From Prinia subflava (Eukaryota; Chordata; Aves; Passeriformes; Cisticolidae), in contig NC_086248.1 in assembly GCF_021018805.1 (NCBI RefSeq), positions 22,390,922 through 22,454,921 on the forward strand: 64,000 nt of DNA, in the 5' to 3' direction. Below are positions 35,701-49,300 of the stretch, piece by piece. Made by a program: the position numbers and the translations under genes. Each line of letters begins with the position of its first letter. The stretch's first letter is position 1. The notes beneath the pieces were generated by a model. It was not told where the DNA came from and searched no databases. It saw only the letters and a program-made list of their open reading frames with translations.

Positions 35701-38183
35701 AAGAAGACTGAGCAGAGCAAAGGTACTTTAACAGAAATTAGATGCACTGAGGGACAGCATCTGACTTTAACGAGGAGAATGAAGGTTGGTATTTCACATA
35801 TAAGAAAAAGGTGAAGTCGGTGAAGAGTTTCCAGGGTGGGAAATTACACACTAGAAAGAGGAGTGGAGGATTTTACGTGAAGGGAAGGATAGAGGGGGAG
35901 TAGGTTAGTTACACCATCTGTGGAAAGCCTGGACCAGGACTGCAGTTCTTTAAAACACGTGTCGAATCTAAAGATGTTCATCCAAGAGAGAGAATTTCAG
36001 GATTTAAGAGAAGGATAGAGTGCTGAATTTTAGACATAGGTCTATGTACCCATTTCACAACCACATGTTCAGGCTGTGCTGGAAAGAATCCTTAGCCTAC
36101 CAGCAGAGGAAAGGAATTGTAAACTGCCAGGAAAGGGAAGACATACTGTGAGTTATATGGAGGTGCAAGACAAAGATGCCACTAACACAGATATTTATTT
36201 ATTTTCAGATAAAAAGGTCCTTAACAGTACCATAAACCAAACTCAGTGGTCATGTCAAAACATCCTGTAAAAGACAAAGAATTTTAGTATTCTCTCAGAA
36301 AAATTTAAACATTCAATGTACATCAAGAGGTCTTTGAATGCCTCCACTCAAGAATGAAGGCTTTTCACTGTACACCAATGTGAACCAGGTATCTTTTGCA
36401 GGAGACTCACTTTGCATGATTATTCAAATGATTAAAATGTGAGGTGCTCCCAAGCTCTCCCAACGAACTTGGTGTGTCCATTGCTAAACAGGATTTGTTA
36501 CCATTAATACAACTATTCCCTGTGCAGAATGGGAATAACACCGCTGTAGAAACTGTGATGTTAATACCAAGTCATCTTATTGTCATATAATACAAAAGTG
36601 ATATTTATATAACACTTCACAATGTACCTTGAAGTGGAAGTTATGCAAGCATGGTTTCATGTTTGTGGATGCCTTATGCACCCACTCACAGTCATTTTTG
36701 AATGCCACTGTTGGCCTGCACAGTGTATGTTTAATGCATTTCACTGTGTCCCTGGAGAGTTGTTTGGAGCACTGAAAGGATTCCAGTAACTGGCAAACTT
36801 TGAAGAATGGGGACTCTTGACAATGAGTCAAGAGTGAAAGACACAAAGCCCATCTTCTGAAGCAACCATTAAATAAATAAAAACATTATGACTGTCCCTG
36901 CCCTCCAATACATGCAGCATGGAAGTGTTACAAGGTTTGTCCAATGCAGTTAAACAGGCTCCTATAAAGACACATTATTGACAAAAGGAAAGGTATGCAT
37001 TTCTAAAGGATGGACATCTCCATAAGCTGGATACTAATCTTGTCACATGAAAACAAAACCTCTTTTACAATTAGTAACATTCCTATAGTTGTAAACAGAA
37101 AAATGTTCTGCTAATCATCCTCTCAGGAGCCTCATTGGAAAATATTCCTCCACACATTTGGACTTTTTTTTATACAGCTCATGTTTAGAAATCCGCATCA
37201 CATCTCCAATTCTTAATACATTCATTTATATGCAGTGAAAATCTGGAAGTGGCTGATAGCCACTAAACAGAATCTCATTTGGGACTAACAGCTTTGGGTG
37301 ATGGCATCTAAGGCAGTGGGCCAAAAGGAAAAAAAAAAGGATGGAGGACAAGGGGGGGAACGTGTTGAACACGACCATTCATCTCATATAAAAGGCAATC
37401 GATTGCCATGCAACTCAACTGCTGATTTGGAATTCATTCAGACACAGAGCTCTGAACAGAATCCTTGAATGAGTAAACAATTTGCTTTTGTTAAAGACAC
37501 ATGAGTTCTCTCATCATCTGACATTAAAAAACAATACAGAGTAAATATTCTGAATTCAGGTTAACTACAAAAGAAACTTATTCAGTTTTAAAAGATACTC
37601 TAAGAAAAAGATTATTTATTATTTAACTGAAAAGTGCACTCAGCTTTAGACATATTTGAAACATTATGAATAATTTCTTTTATTGATGGTTGACTCTAAA
37701 ATTTAAGGGCAGATATAAACGCCTGTTAAATAACAAAAAAATTATAGCAACAGGTGAAAAGATGTATTTTTAAAATTATGCATATTTAATAAATATATGG
37801 ATCTTTGTTTACAGTCCAGCAAGTAATAGTAGTAAAGGAAAATAGGTTTATATTCTTTATAATGAGAATAACCCAATTAAAGTGCATATATTGCTCTAAC
37901 TAAAACTTGTCTGAAGAGGGAGGTTTATATTGCTTTTTCAAGATAACCAGGTAGAACCTGGTTGGACAACCAGAAGACCATTCTGACATAATCATACAGA
38001 AAACAATAAAATATATTTGTATCTGCTAAAAAAATGGAAGAAAACCAGGGTCTGGGACAAAAGCAAGTCACTTTGTTTTGCAAGAAAGATATCGTTTACT
38101 TAAACTAAATTTCCTATTTATAAATAGAATTTGGTTTAAGAAAGGAATCAAGTATATGATCTATCCAATCAATCATAATCTAT
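32765..38183. other. Unique sequence, nothing recognised
   Basis: About 5.4 kb with no gene or named repeat. It includes a short (CA)n microsatellite at about 34397-34424 and a purine-rich plus strand at about 35640-35910. Open frames of up to 88 codons are not recognisable. Confidence 0.45.
34397..34424. repeat. Imperfect (CA)n microsatellite
   Basis: Runs of CACACA interrupted by TATG. Confidence 0.85.
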
Positions 38184-38418
38184 TACCTGATAAACTCATA
38201 TGTATTTACATCTTGTGCTAAATGTTAGATCCTCACTCAGTGCTACTTGACTGCAGACATAAACATCATCATTTCGATTCCTGAGCACTGGGAAACTTTC
38301 ACCTTTTGAGAGCATAAGTATGTGGACTGGGGCTGAAATTTTGGTTCTTAGGTACTCTCAGAAAGAACTAAACACTCCCTCCTCATTTTGTGCTAAACCA
38401 ACGGAATCAAAAACCAAA
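38184..38418. repeat. Unrecognised dispersed repeat, copy 1
   Basis: This segment matches 39758-39986 in the same orientation from ACCTGATAAACTCATATG to 'attttgtgctaaaccaa' and a short AAAACCA-rich tail. By eye the two are roughly 85-88% identical, with small indels mainly in the middle, and the flanks on both sides are unrelated. Sharp shared ends suggest a transposable-element fragment rather than a local tandem duplication. I do not recognise the family. It carries no credible open frame and no CR1 tail. Confidence 0.85.
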
Positions 38419-39757
38419 GGTAAGTCTCCTGTTTAAGAATAAAGAGAAGTCAAGATGTTAAGAATGTTATTTTGAGGGAACTGGATTCACAAAATAAAAC
38501 AAATGACTAGAAAAATGACATCCTGTATGTAATAGGCTGCTAATATTCATATCAAATCTTGGGGTTTGAGTTAACTTTCTTTTGTAAACATTACTGCCAT
38601 GATTTTCTAATATGAAGACTTTGTTTTTGAACTGTGAATTTTGGAACTAAAATTGCAACAAGCTTTGGAGATGCCTAGAACTCTGGTTCTGGATCATTTT
38701 CAGTAACTCTCTGGAAAAAAAATTAACATTGACAATGATTCTATAAAAGTTATTCATCAATAAATATATTTTTAATGTAAGAGGAAATATGTCAAAAGGC
38801 CTTGTTGAACTGTGGTTGCTGAAAGCCAATACCATCTTACTCCTAATTTCTATCTTAATTTTACTCATCATCAGTAGAGGTTAAAGTGTCCCAAGATTTC
38901 TTTACAGGGCCTTACAGACCAATGTTCCCACCACAGGTCTCCACATGAATCAGGATTTCTATGGATTAGTCTTGGCCTGCCTAAAGGTTTCTTTTGGCTG
39001 CTTTAGCTTAGTGCAATTGTGCAGCGTCACAAGTATTGTTATATGCACTTTGTATCCAAGAGAGAGCTATAATGGTAGAGCAAGCACTCAGTGTCAGTCT
39101 AGCTACAGTCTTTCAAAATATGTATCTATATTTCTGATTTACATTTTCAAATAATGACAGCAAAATAATGTGAAGGTTTGATGGAATGAAAAAAAAAAAG
39201 GTAATTGATTTTATATTACTGGTAAGAAGAAACCTAAATTATAATGCAATATTTAAATTAATTCAAAATTTACAGAGCTGTTTCAGTCTTTAGTTGTGAC
39301 AGATACTTACAAAAACATATACAATCTTTGACTGGTGTGGTTTGTGCAAGATTTCATGCAAATCCTGAAGCAGAATCAAATGCAGGCATTTGAAAGTCTT
39401 TGAACGTATCATTCCTGAGGAGTGAGTCTTAGCCAGGGCCTTAATAGCTGACAAATCTATGAACTATAATATCTAGATGACCTGGTTTATTAACGTCCCG
39501 AAATGGCCTGGATTTGATTTACCCGTGTAACCTATTTGTGCTGTAAACCCCTGTAACCTGTATGTTTTTGACTGCGGTCTTGTATCTAGAAATGAATATG
39601 TAGGACTAGTCCAGCTGTTGTGCTTCACACCCCAAGAACCTGAGCTACCAGCTATTAAAAATAATTTTCTTTGAATATTTCTAACTCCATTAACCTAAAG
39701 AAATCTTATGACTGGTATGTTTATCTTCTATCTGTAGTTTGTTTTGCACAGCTGTGT
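38419..39757. other. Unique sequence between the repeat copies
   Basis: No feature recognised. Confidence 0.45.
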
Positions 39758-39986
39758 AACCTGATAAACTCATATGTTTTTACATCTTGTGCTAATTGTT
39801 AGCTCCTCACTCAGTGCTACCTGGATCCAAACATAAACTTTCCGCTTCTGAGCACTGGAAAACTGTCACTTTTGAGAGCATGAGTAGGTGAACTGGGGCT
39901 GAAATTTTGATTCTTAGGTACTCTCAGAAAGTACTAAACACTCCCTCCTCATTTTGTGCTAAACCAAGTCTACAAAACCAAAAACC
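39758..39986. repeat. Unrecognised dispersed repeat, copy 2
   Basis: Partner of 38184-38418, offset by 1574 bases at the left end. Conserved blocks include 'tgagcactgg', 'ggggctgaaatttt' and 'aaacactccctcctcatttt'. A deletion of about 6 bases relative to copy 1 lies near 39838. Confidence 0.85.
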
Positions 39987-40680
39987 AGACAATTTCATTT
40001 ACTAAGTAAAACATTTCTATGTCTAACATCAACTGAAGTAATTCTAAGTTCCTAAACTAAATTTGCAGCTATAGGATGCTCTTACTAATTTTTCCAAGGC
40101 TCAGATTTCAGCTGAGGAACCCTTTAAAGGATTACGAGTCGGAGTCCTTTTACATCTTTTTACGTCTTTTTACTGAGAAATTCCCTTCAGCAGAGCATCG
40201 AGGTGGTTTGTGTAAGCTCTTGCTATACTAAGTCTCCCATTTCTCTAAAGGGCATCTAATTATTAGTCATCCTTGAAATATTCTTGGCAGTATTGACCTG
40301 CTGAACTGTTAGCTTCTTGGAGGGAGATGGAGGGAAAGGGGGTGTATTTTCTGAAAGCCTGTTTACATAATCTTAGCAAAGCAAAGAAGCAGAGAAAGGA
40401 TTTGCCTGCTCTTGAAGTCTGACCTTGAAGTCTGTAGGGCAAACCACAAAAGTTATGTAACTATTAAAACAGACAAGGGGAAAGGAGGCAAATCTTCTAG
40501 AATCCCCAAATATAGAAATGCTATACATGATTAAGCCACCATTGTTTTCAATCTGCCATGTGCATTTTGTGAGACCAATCTTGATTAAATTACTGCGGTT
40601 AAAAAAAAAATGCCATTAATTAAAAAAAAATACAATACTATATAAAATAAATATACACATACAAAAATATACAAATACAG

Positions 40681-40716
40681 TGAAATAACTTTACAATATG
40701 AAATAACTTTACAACA
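40681..40716. repeat. 18-bp tandem duplication
   Basis: TGAAATAACTTTACAATA followed by TGAAATAACTTTACAACA. Confidence 0.92.
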
Positions 40717-43700
40717 CAGTTGTTAAAAATTGAATGTCCATAAAATTAATTTCTTAAATTTAATTTTCACAAATTAGGTAAAAGTCTGAGTTTGATATTC
40801 AGTTTAAGAAAATAATCCTGTCTTCCAATCACATTTGATTTTTTTAATGTGTAATGGAATCTATTATGAAAATAATCAGTAAAGAAAAATATACAGTAGG
40901 ATATTAAAATTGTCATAATTTTGGAGCAAATTGAAGTTATTTGAGTATTATACTGAGATCATTCGATAAAAATGCTGATCTGGTGCAGGATATAAATGGT
41001 AATCTGAGGAGACTGTCACTATATTGTAGCAATTAAGGAGACAGCAGAACCAGCTCCCATACATTCTATCCAACAATTCAACTCTTAAAAAGAAGGGGTT
41101 CAATGCTTTTGCCTTTTTAGAATTCCAAAATGCATTACTCTCCACACCAATCCAAGCTGAGCAGGCTGGGGCAAATATTGGAAGAGAACTTTCACAGAAG
41201 TGATGTAAGACAACAGTGGTTCCTTTCCCAGTAGCCTGTACACATTCCTCCTCCCTTCCTAAAAGGCAACTTGAAAAAGCAGCCTGAACAGATCACTGGG
41301 CTTTATCATTAATTTAGACCTCATATGGGAGGGAATAGCTGCACTGGGTGCATACTCTTTAAAGGGAGGATGAGATGAGCTCAGGATTGACAAAATGAGC
41401 CAAATAAGTTAAAACATTAAAGGGTGGCTGTTGGCATAAGATAAAAAATCAGGTACTTGATGGATAGGAAGACACTTCTCTGAATATAGAATGTTGTATG
41501 AATTACCTAGGACATTTGAAATACTAAATTTTAAAGGAGAAAAAGAAGTACGTAAAGCTAGGTGGCGTCATGCTACAGCTGTAAAACACCATTTCCTAAC
41601 TTACAACTTCGGAGTGATTTACCTGTAAAGCATCACATCTCCAGTGATATGACCTTGACCTGTCAGTGTGGATGCATTAAAATGCTCTCTCTGGCCTCTA
41701 ACACTAATAATGATCACAGGGTACAGCATAAAGTATTCTTCAGAATTCTCTAAAGAACAAGGGTAAAAAAAGAAAGAATGACACAAAATGCTTCACATCA
41801 CAGTTATAGCCCTGAACCTTTGTCTGACAAAGGTCAGAGAGGACAAAGAAGACAGATATTCAAGAAATGAAGGTATGTCTTGTTTTCTTCCAACAATATA
41901 AAGGGATTTACTTTAAAAAGAAACATTGTTGGCATAGACAACACAGACTAAGCACTCTACCTACTTTCATAATGCTCCTAGAGAGTGCAACTTGAAAGCG
42001 CAAAATTGTAATGACTGTGGTCAAAAGCAGAATGGAAGAAGTCTAACGAGATTATTGTAAGCAAAATTTTGACATTTTCCATTCAATTTTAGCTGCATAG
42101 AGCTTGGTACATAGGATTCATATGATGTCTATGACATTAATTCTTCTTTGACACAAAAAGAGATAGGAGAAAAAAAATGAAAACCCACCAATTTACAACT
42201 CTCTTACAGGAAGAGGAATACCACTGTTAGTAAAAAAAAGAAAAGTAGGAATGCTTTTTAAAGCATTTCCATTATGAAAGCACATTTCAGAGCAATTACC
42301 CTAGGCAGAATAATTAGCCTAGCATTTTGTGGATTGATAGCTTTGCACATGTTTTGCCCAAGACTGTCATACCTGCTCAGTGCCACTTCAGCATACGATA
42401 CAGGCTGATTTCTGTCTATAGGAATTCCAGAGAGAAAGGAATCACATGGTGTGGAAAAAAACATAGCATGTGTCCTGCGAGCCCATTAGCAGATAGAGCC
42501 ACTGTTGAAAATACAGGTTGTTGTCACCCTGTGCAGAGTGCACAGCCTGCACACCAGATTCAGCACTCCACTGTCAATACAAAATACCCATGTTCCTGTC
42601 AGCAACTCTCAGTGCAGGCTCATTGGGTGAGCCTCAGCCAGGGGCCCTTTAGAACTAGGCAACAGTTTTCAGCATAACACTCTCAGAAATGATGCAGGTT
42701 TAACCCACTTTGGGAATATCTTGCAAATTTTCTGATCTGTGAATGGAAAAACAGAAGGAGAGAAACCACAGGAATATCAAATGTTTATTTTTATGTTTTC
42801 CAAACAGAAAAAGTTTGCATATTTAACTGAGTTCTATCAGATGTACTACAAAACAATCTTCCCCTCAAAAACAAAAATAATCCAGAAGAAAGGTCCTTCT
42901 CTCCTTTGTTTTCATCTCAAATATCATTATGTACTGTTATTCAGTAGTATTTCTCATCCCTTCAAAACATCATTGTATTTGCATTCCTCATAGGTATATT
43001 CAGTTTGGAGGTTGCAAGAGTCTTTTTTTCACAGGTAGTAGAACAGGTCACTAAGGAGTACTTTTTAGTAAGGTCATCCACAGTGGGATCTATCAAGAAA
43101 GCTGGAGGAAGGCAGTTGACAAAATAAACAGCATCTCAGAGCAGCCAACTGCCTCCTTAGCCAACATCACAACTTATATTTCTTATTAACATAAGTTATT
43201 CCAGGCTGAAAAAAACCCATCTGTGCCTCAACTTGGGACAGTAGTCAGCTTTTGGATCCTACAAGGAGGATCATCACATCACAGAGAGTGCTTTCCTGAT
43301 CCCATTCTCCCTAAGAGTCACAGGAAGAAGTTCTGGAAACTGGTCAGGATTGCAGGCACAGCAAGGCTGCTCTCTCTTCTTCCTCCAGCTTTCACCTTCT
43401 CCTGGCACTCAAAACTAAATGACACTTCCTACATCCATCTGAATTCACTGATCGTTCCCACAGGCTTTTCTTCAAAAACCCCTAGGAAACCCATTTGCCT
43501 TTCTAGAGGCCCAGCTCTTCCAGCATCCCTGAACAAAACTCCACTTAGTGTCTGCTGCTGGATGTTCTTGTGCTATCCATGTTTAAGAGGAAGGAAGAAA
43601 AATTGAAAACATACATCTACAGCAGCTACTTGTTAAAGCAAGAAGTATCTACATTACAGCATTGCTTTATATTTCACAAGCAGAGTAATCAGAGTATATG

Positions 43701-44615
43701 AGAAAGGATGGGGCTCCTGCTGATGTAGAATAGAAACTGCTTTCTCTAAAATCAAGCTGTAAGAGGATCCTTTTACTTTCAAGGAGCTGGAAGATAGTGC
43801 ACTCACTTTATTATAATAAACCTATTGTATCAACCAATATTGAAACCAATCCCTCTCACCTTCTAGAGGAACATGATACCTCAAGCCTGAGATCAGAAAA
43901 GTGTTTGAAACAAATAATTCATATTTTTGTTTGGTATGAGTTTTGTGCAAAACATGAAAATTTATAAAGCTAGATAGAATATGCACATGGACAAAAATAA
44001 ATAGATTTTTTAGCCCAGCAGAAGCTCAGATGGAAGGCACAGCTCTATTCCTGTTCTGCAGATCGTGACGTCATTTTGTGAAAACTATTCCATATAAAAA
44101 ACAGAAACTATTTTCAGAGAGGGAACTGAATTTGAGTTTCTCCTGAACCAAGTCTGAACTACTCAAACTCCAGGCTACATTGTTCTACTTCCTTCTCAGT
44201 CATTTATTATCTTTTTTTTTTTCTATTGACAAGGGTTCAGCAGTATTTTGTCTGTGTCCTCCTATCCACCACACATAATGGCCTTGTATCTTTCTCAAAT
44301 TCCTGTTTCAGTCTGTGTGCTGGAAAAATGAGGTACTTCATTGCCTAAGTGCAGGATCCTAAATGTTTGTCTGGACCTAGCTTCAAGGGAATGCTCTTAG
44401 ATCATAAGCATGCTCACAGGAAATAGGAAAATTAAGGTCTGAGTTTTAGACAAGCTCCAAAACACTACACATTGTTCACTGGCGACTTGCTAATAAAGGG
44501 GTTTTATAAATTTGAAGCTGAAATAGGAACTAAAAAATATTTATGTCTTAGAGCATGCTTTGTTTTCCAAAATGGCATTGAACCCTCAGATGCACTGAAA
44601 TAATATTACAACAAC

Positions 44616-44659
44616 ATTCCTTGCTGGGAATTTCAGCAAGGAATCCCCTTGCAGGGGAT
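44616..44659. other. Two adjacent perfect hairpins
   Basis: Hairpin 1 has ATTCCTTGCTG (44616-44626), a 7-base loop and CAGCAAGGAAT (44634-44644), an 11-bp perfect stem. Hairpin 2 has ATCCCC (44643-44648), loop TTGCA and GGGGAT (44654-44659). They overlap by two bases. The purpose is unknown: an RNA structure, a cruciform or the remnant of a foldback element are all possible. Confidence 0.85.
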
Positions 44660-45667
44660 GTTTTACAGTGCAATGCTGCTCTTGATATATCTGAGCAGTC
44701 ATGTCCTCTTCATAACCCATTCCAGTGCTTCCATAATAGATGCCTTCAATCCCATGTGTACATTCACTTTCACCACTGTGGCATGGCATGAAGAAGAAAA
44801 TTGCAATCTGCAGCTATGCTGCCATCAGCAGGGCAGACACTGAGTAAGCACAGGAGGAGAAGAATAAGTGAATGGTAAATTACCTTGAGATTGTGATAAT
44901 TTCTGCTTATTTTATTAACTTCAGTTAGAAGGCAAATTTCAGACCGAGCATTTTTGAAAATAGAATGAAGAGATAAAACACAAAACCTATCCTTTTAAAT
45001 TAAGTGCCACAGAGTACCTTGGAAAGTTAAACATTATTTCTAAGAAATATAAAATTGCACATAAAATTACTGGTAGTCTCAAATAGTCAGTTATTAAAAT
45101 AGAATTTTCCTAATGATATGAATATACACACATTTACTTATCACTTCTTGTAACAGCCTATTCAAAAGTACCAATACTTTGCAGAAGGTGAATTTCCAAC
45201 AAATAACAAATTTCACTGCTACACCTCAGGCTCCAATTTTTTTCTGAAAAAAAAAAGAAACACACCCTTTTTCAAAATGCAGTTTCATATTACCATTCAG
45301 GTACTGTGAAGTTTACCAGCCTTCATATTTCATTTGGGTATAATAATGGCTGTTACTTTTGTTCATTGTTTTCCACATCCATGTGTAAGACCAGATGAAA
45401 TATTATCTGTTGAAAAATATTTGTCTATGAGAAAAGTCATTAGGTGTAACTTGAAAATATTACACCATGGCTAAATTACTTGGAGATAACTATGATTAAT
45501 TCACAACTCAAAAGTAAATATGAACTGAAGATGTGAAGATTAGACCAACTGTTTTACTGTGCTCAGCTGTGAAGCAACCAGGAGTCACAAGAAAATAGTT
45601 TGAATCTTTGATTACCTTTACAAAACCAGTTTTCAAAATAAGAGGATGTATCATCAAGTGGAAACAC

Positions 45668-45687
45668 CAAAAAAAGAAAAAAAAAGG

Positions 45688-45714
<27 letters not shown>
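45668..45714. repeat. Poly-A tract
   Basis: A runs with three short G interruptions, ending in about 31 consecutive A. No identifiable retrotransposed sequence lies in front of it on either strand. Confidence 0.9.
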
Positions 45715-45721
<7 letters not shown>

Positions 45722-46280
45722 CAGAGGAATTTATTTCAGCAAATTTGGCTGCACCAAGAATTAATCCTCAAAAATGGAGGGATATCCTGATTCTTGCAAT
45801 CCCTTAAAACCTTCCCACTTGTGAGTTGAATACTACTTTTTTGTTCATTCTCTCTTACCAGATCAAACCCCTAGGAAATCATAACAACTTCATCAACAAA
45901 CTATTGGATGAACACTGAAGATTAAAAGCTAATGAGAATTAGTAAATGAAAATTGCTATAGGGCAGACTAGGCTACAATTTCCCAAAGTTATTCAGATGA
46001 TCTGGCAAAATTTGGTCAATTGCTCTTGTGCATATTGAAAGCTCTGAACCAAAATGCAACTAGACACAGCTTTAGTTATTTCTGTTGTGCTTGAAGAAAA
46101 TTAGATGTTTTAAAATGCTGATGAGGCCCTAGAACATAAGAGACTGCTAAAATTAGGAATTCAACACATTCTATGAAGATATTCTGAAACGTCTTATGTA
46201 AAACTTTATTTAAGTAACCGCATACTAAAAATGCAAGAAATCACAAGCATCATCTACTCTGAATCAATGGATGTATTTTT

Positions 46281-46340
46281 TTATTATTATTTTACTTGAA
46301 ATATTTACTTGAAAATTTTATTATTATTTTACTTGAAATA
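46281..46340. repeat. Duplicated 23-bp segment
   Basis: TTATTATTATTTTACTTGAA followed by ATA occurs at 46281-46303 and again at about 46318-46340. Confidence 0.85.
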
Positions 46341-46964
46341 GAGCTCAATGAAAAGAGAAATGGTATCCTATAGGAATTTTTAATTTATTCTTCCAGTTCT
46401 AAAGAGAATGGATGGAAAAGCGGAATTAGAAAACTTTTCATTGAAAAGTAGAAACTCTCAGTTCAAAATGTAAAAAAATATCAGTTTGATTTTTTTTTGA
46501 GATAAACAAAAAAATATTAAATATTCCTAGTCTGAATATTTAGCACTGTCTTATCTAAGATGTTTATTCTCAGGTGACTAAAAAGGAAATTTTAGAACTC
46601 TTGCTGCAATATCTCTCGGGTCTCTTTACTTTCTTTGTGTCCTATGGAGTTGTGAGATCCAAGAGGGCTTGCATCTTATTCTATTGCCATGGATATTAAT
46701 GTTGAACAGTGGATGCTGGTGAGATGCAACTTCCACCATGTGGTGCTGCCATTGTATATAAAGGAGTAATTCCAAGATCAAATAATATTTCTGGAACAGA
46801 GAGGGTCAAGAACCTATTTTGAGTATTACAGTTACCAAATTATTAGATCTCCTTGTCTGGATACTTTTCTATGTCTAACTAAATTGTACTGTAAAGTTCA
46901 AAATGGATCTGCATATTTTGCTAAAAAATGTCAGTGAGCAGACTTTGAGACTGACAAATCTACA

Positions 46965-46989
46965 TATTAATAATAATAATAATAATAAA
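46965..46989. repeat. (TAA)n microsatellite
   Basis: About eight AAT units. Confidence 0.9.
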
Positions 46990-47568
46990 CAGCCAAGAAA
47001 ACCCTGATTTTTTTTTTGTGCATATAGCCTCGACATTAATACTGCATAGGAGACAGTCTCCATTACAAGCATGCATACCCTTGAATAGTAGGTTTCATTC
47101 TTTAGCACTCATTGCAGATTTGATTAGCATTTTGGAAAAATTAAAAAAAATTAAATACTGCATCATTCAAATAAAAATAATCTGAATCATATTATTTTGT
47201 TTTGCTGCAAACAAAATTTGGCCAAGACAAGAAGGCAGAGTATGATATTAATGATATTCATCTGAGTAGAATCAATGCATCATGTTGTCATAAAACTGGC
47301 ATTTTCATTTCTCACTCCCACAGACATAAAATAGCAGCATCCAATATGCTGTCAAGGTACTGCGTACCAGTGGTAAAATGCATTTAAACTTTCAGATGTG
47401 TAAAAGAGATGACTGTTTCAGAATGTCTTAGGAATGTCTAAAAGTAGACAGAAACATTTAAACTATATTAAAAAAAATTATGCTGGAGGCAAATACACAG
47501 GACACAGAATCACAGATTCTAGTAGGTTGAATCTAGTAAGTTGGAAAAGACTTTTGAGATCATCAAAT

Positions 47569-48400
47569 CTGACCTATGACTGAACATCACTTTGTCAACC
47601 AGACCATCGCACTAAGTGCTATATCCAGTATTTTTTTAAAAACCTCCATTTACAGTCACTCTATCACCTCTGTCAGCAGCCCTTTCCAATGCCCAACCAG
47701 CCTTTCTGTGAAGAACTTCTTCCTAATGTCTGGACTAAACCTTCTCTGGTGCAGCTTAAGACTGTGTCCTCTTGCCCTGTCACTTGTTGGCTGGGAAAAG
47801 AGACCAAACCTCACCTGGCTACAGTCTCCTTCTGGGCAGTTGGAGAGAATGGTAAGGTCTCCCCTGAGCCTCCTCTTCCCCAGGCTAAACAAGCCCAGCT
47901 CTCTCAGCTGCTTATGCTCATAGGGCTTGTGCTCCAGACCCTTCACCAGCTCTGTTGCCCTTCTCTGGACACCCTCCAGCATCTCAACATCCTTCCTAAG
48001 TTGAAGAGCCCAGGACTGGACACAGCACTCAAGGTGCAGCCTCACCAGTGCCAGGTACAGGGGAAGAATGACCTCCCTGCTCCTGCTGGACACACCATTC
48101 CTGATCCAGGCCTGGATGCCCTTGGCCTTCTTGGGCACTAGACACACACTGGCTCCTGTTCAGTCTGCCATCAGTCAGTACCCCCAGGACCCTTTCTGCC
48201 CGGGCACTGTCCAACCACTCTGTCTCCAGCCTGTAGTAGTGCAGGGGAGTGTTGTGGCCAAAGTGCAGGACCTGGCATTTGGGCTTGTTAAACCTCATAT
48301 TGTTGGACTCGGCCCTTCTACTCATGTCCTTCCCAGAGCCCTCCTACCCTCCAGCAGATTGACATTCTCCCCAGCTTGATGCCATCTGCAAATTTGCTAT
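47569..48400 (-). pseudogene. CR1 ORF2, reverse-transcriptase C-terminal part, decayed
   Basis: Two overlapping minus-strand frames (48325-48029 and 48147-47656, the latter 163 codons) carry the C-terminal part of the CR1 ORF2 protein. Motifs seen are MRFNKPKCQVLH, '[13 protein letters not shown]', '[16 protein letters not shown]', '[18 protein letters not shown]', '[11 protein letters not shown]'. A frameshift lies near 48100. Just upstream, the position of the catalytic Phe-Ala-Asp-Asp motif reads Phe-Ala-Asp-Gly at 48392-48381 and follows an in-frame stop. The protein normally copies CR1 RNA into DNA at the target site. This copy cannot. Confidence 0.9.
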
Positions 48401-49300
48401 GAACTCAATCTTGACTGAACTCAATCCCCTCATCCAGATCATCAATAAAGATACTAAACAGGACTATGTCCAACATTGATCCTTGGGGGACACCCCTGGT
48501 CACTGGCTGCCAGCTGGATGAAGCTCCATTCACCACCACTCTCTGGGCCCAGCCATGCAGCCAGTTCTGAACCCAGCAAAGAGACTCCTGTCCAAACCGT
48601 GGGCTGCCAGCTTTTCCAGAAGTACATGGGAGACAGTATTAAAGGCTTTGCTGAAGTCTGGGTAGACAACAGTCACAGCCTTCCCCTCATCTGCTAGACA
48701 GGTCACCTGGTAGAAAAGGAGTTAGTGAGGCAGAACCTGCCTCTCCTAAATCCATGCTGGCTGGGTCTGATCCTCCATCCATCCTGTAGGTGCCACGTAA
48801 TTGCACTCAGATGATCTGTTCTATAATACCGCAGAGCACTGAGGTCAGTCTGACAGGCCTGCAGTTTTCTGGATTCTCCTTCTGGCCCTTCTTATGGATG
48901 GGCTTCACATCGGCCACCTTCCCGTGACCTGGGACCTCCCTGCTTAGCCAAGACTGGTGATAAATGATGGAGAGCAACTCTGCAACCTCTTCTGCAAATT
49001 CCCTCTTAAATCCTAGCAGGGATCCCATTTGGTCCCATAGACTTGTGAGCATCTAAGTGGCTCAGCAGATCACTGACTGTCTCCTCCTGGACTATTTCCC
49101 ATCCCTGTCTACCAGCTCAAGAGGGCAGTTGTCCTGAGGTAAAGGAGGTGTTTAGTACCTCAGCCTTTCTCTCATCTTTGGTGACTATATTCCCAATATA
49201 GTCCAATAAGGAATGGAGGTTTTCCTTGCCTCTCCTTTTGCTATTAATGTATTTATAAACACATTTATTTATTCTTTATAGAAATGGCCAAAATAAGTTC
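48401..49300 (-). pseudogene. CR1 ORF2, reverse-transcriptase palm/finger part, decayed
   Basis: The minus frame 49052-48807 shows 'SIIYHQSWLSREVPGHGKVA', 'PIHKKGQKENPENCRPVRLT' and 'GIIEQII', the fingers region of a CR1 reverse transcriptase. Further on (48697-48454, several frames) come remnants of '[10 protein letters not shown]', 'VVVNG', and the Gly-Val-Pro-Gln-Gly-Ser motif that forms part of the template grip. Several frame changes separate the pieces. The part nearest 49200 is weaker. Confidence 0.85.

Larger units (their letters stand above)
39987..47502. other. Unique AT-rich sequence with a tandem hairpin and simple repeats
   Basis: About 7.5 kb without a recognisable gene. The longest open frame not explained by repeats in the window, 127 codons at 43223-43606 (plus), is here. 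It has no recognisable domain and a chance frame of this length is unremarkable in 64 kb. Small repeats and a perfect hairpin are listed separately. Confidence 0.5.

Noticed and set aside
37394..37407. Perfect 14-bp palindrome GGCAATCGATTGCC
   Set aside because: About four palindromes of this length are expected by chance in 64 kb, and no partner site is nearby.
43223..43606. 127-codon open frame in unique sequence
   Set aside because: No recognisable domain or motif. A frame of this size is expected by chance in 64 kb, and no splice-site or conservation evidence is available.
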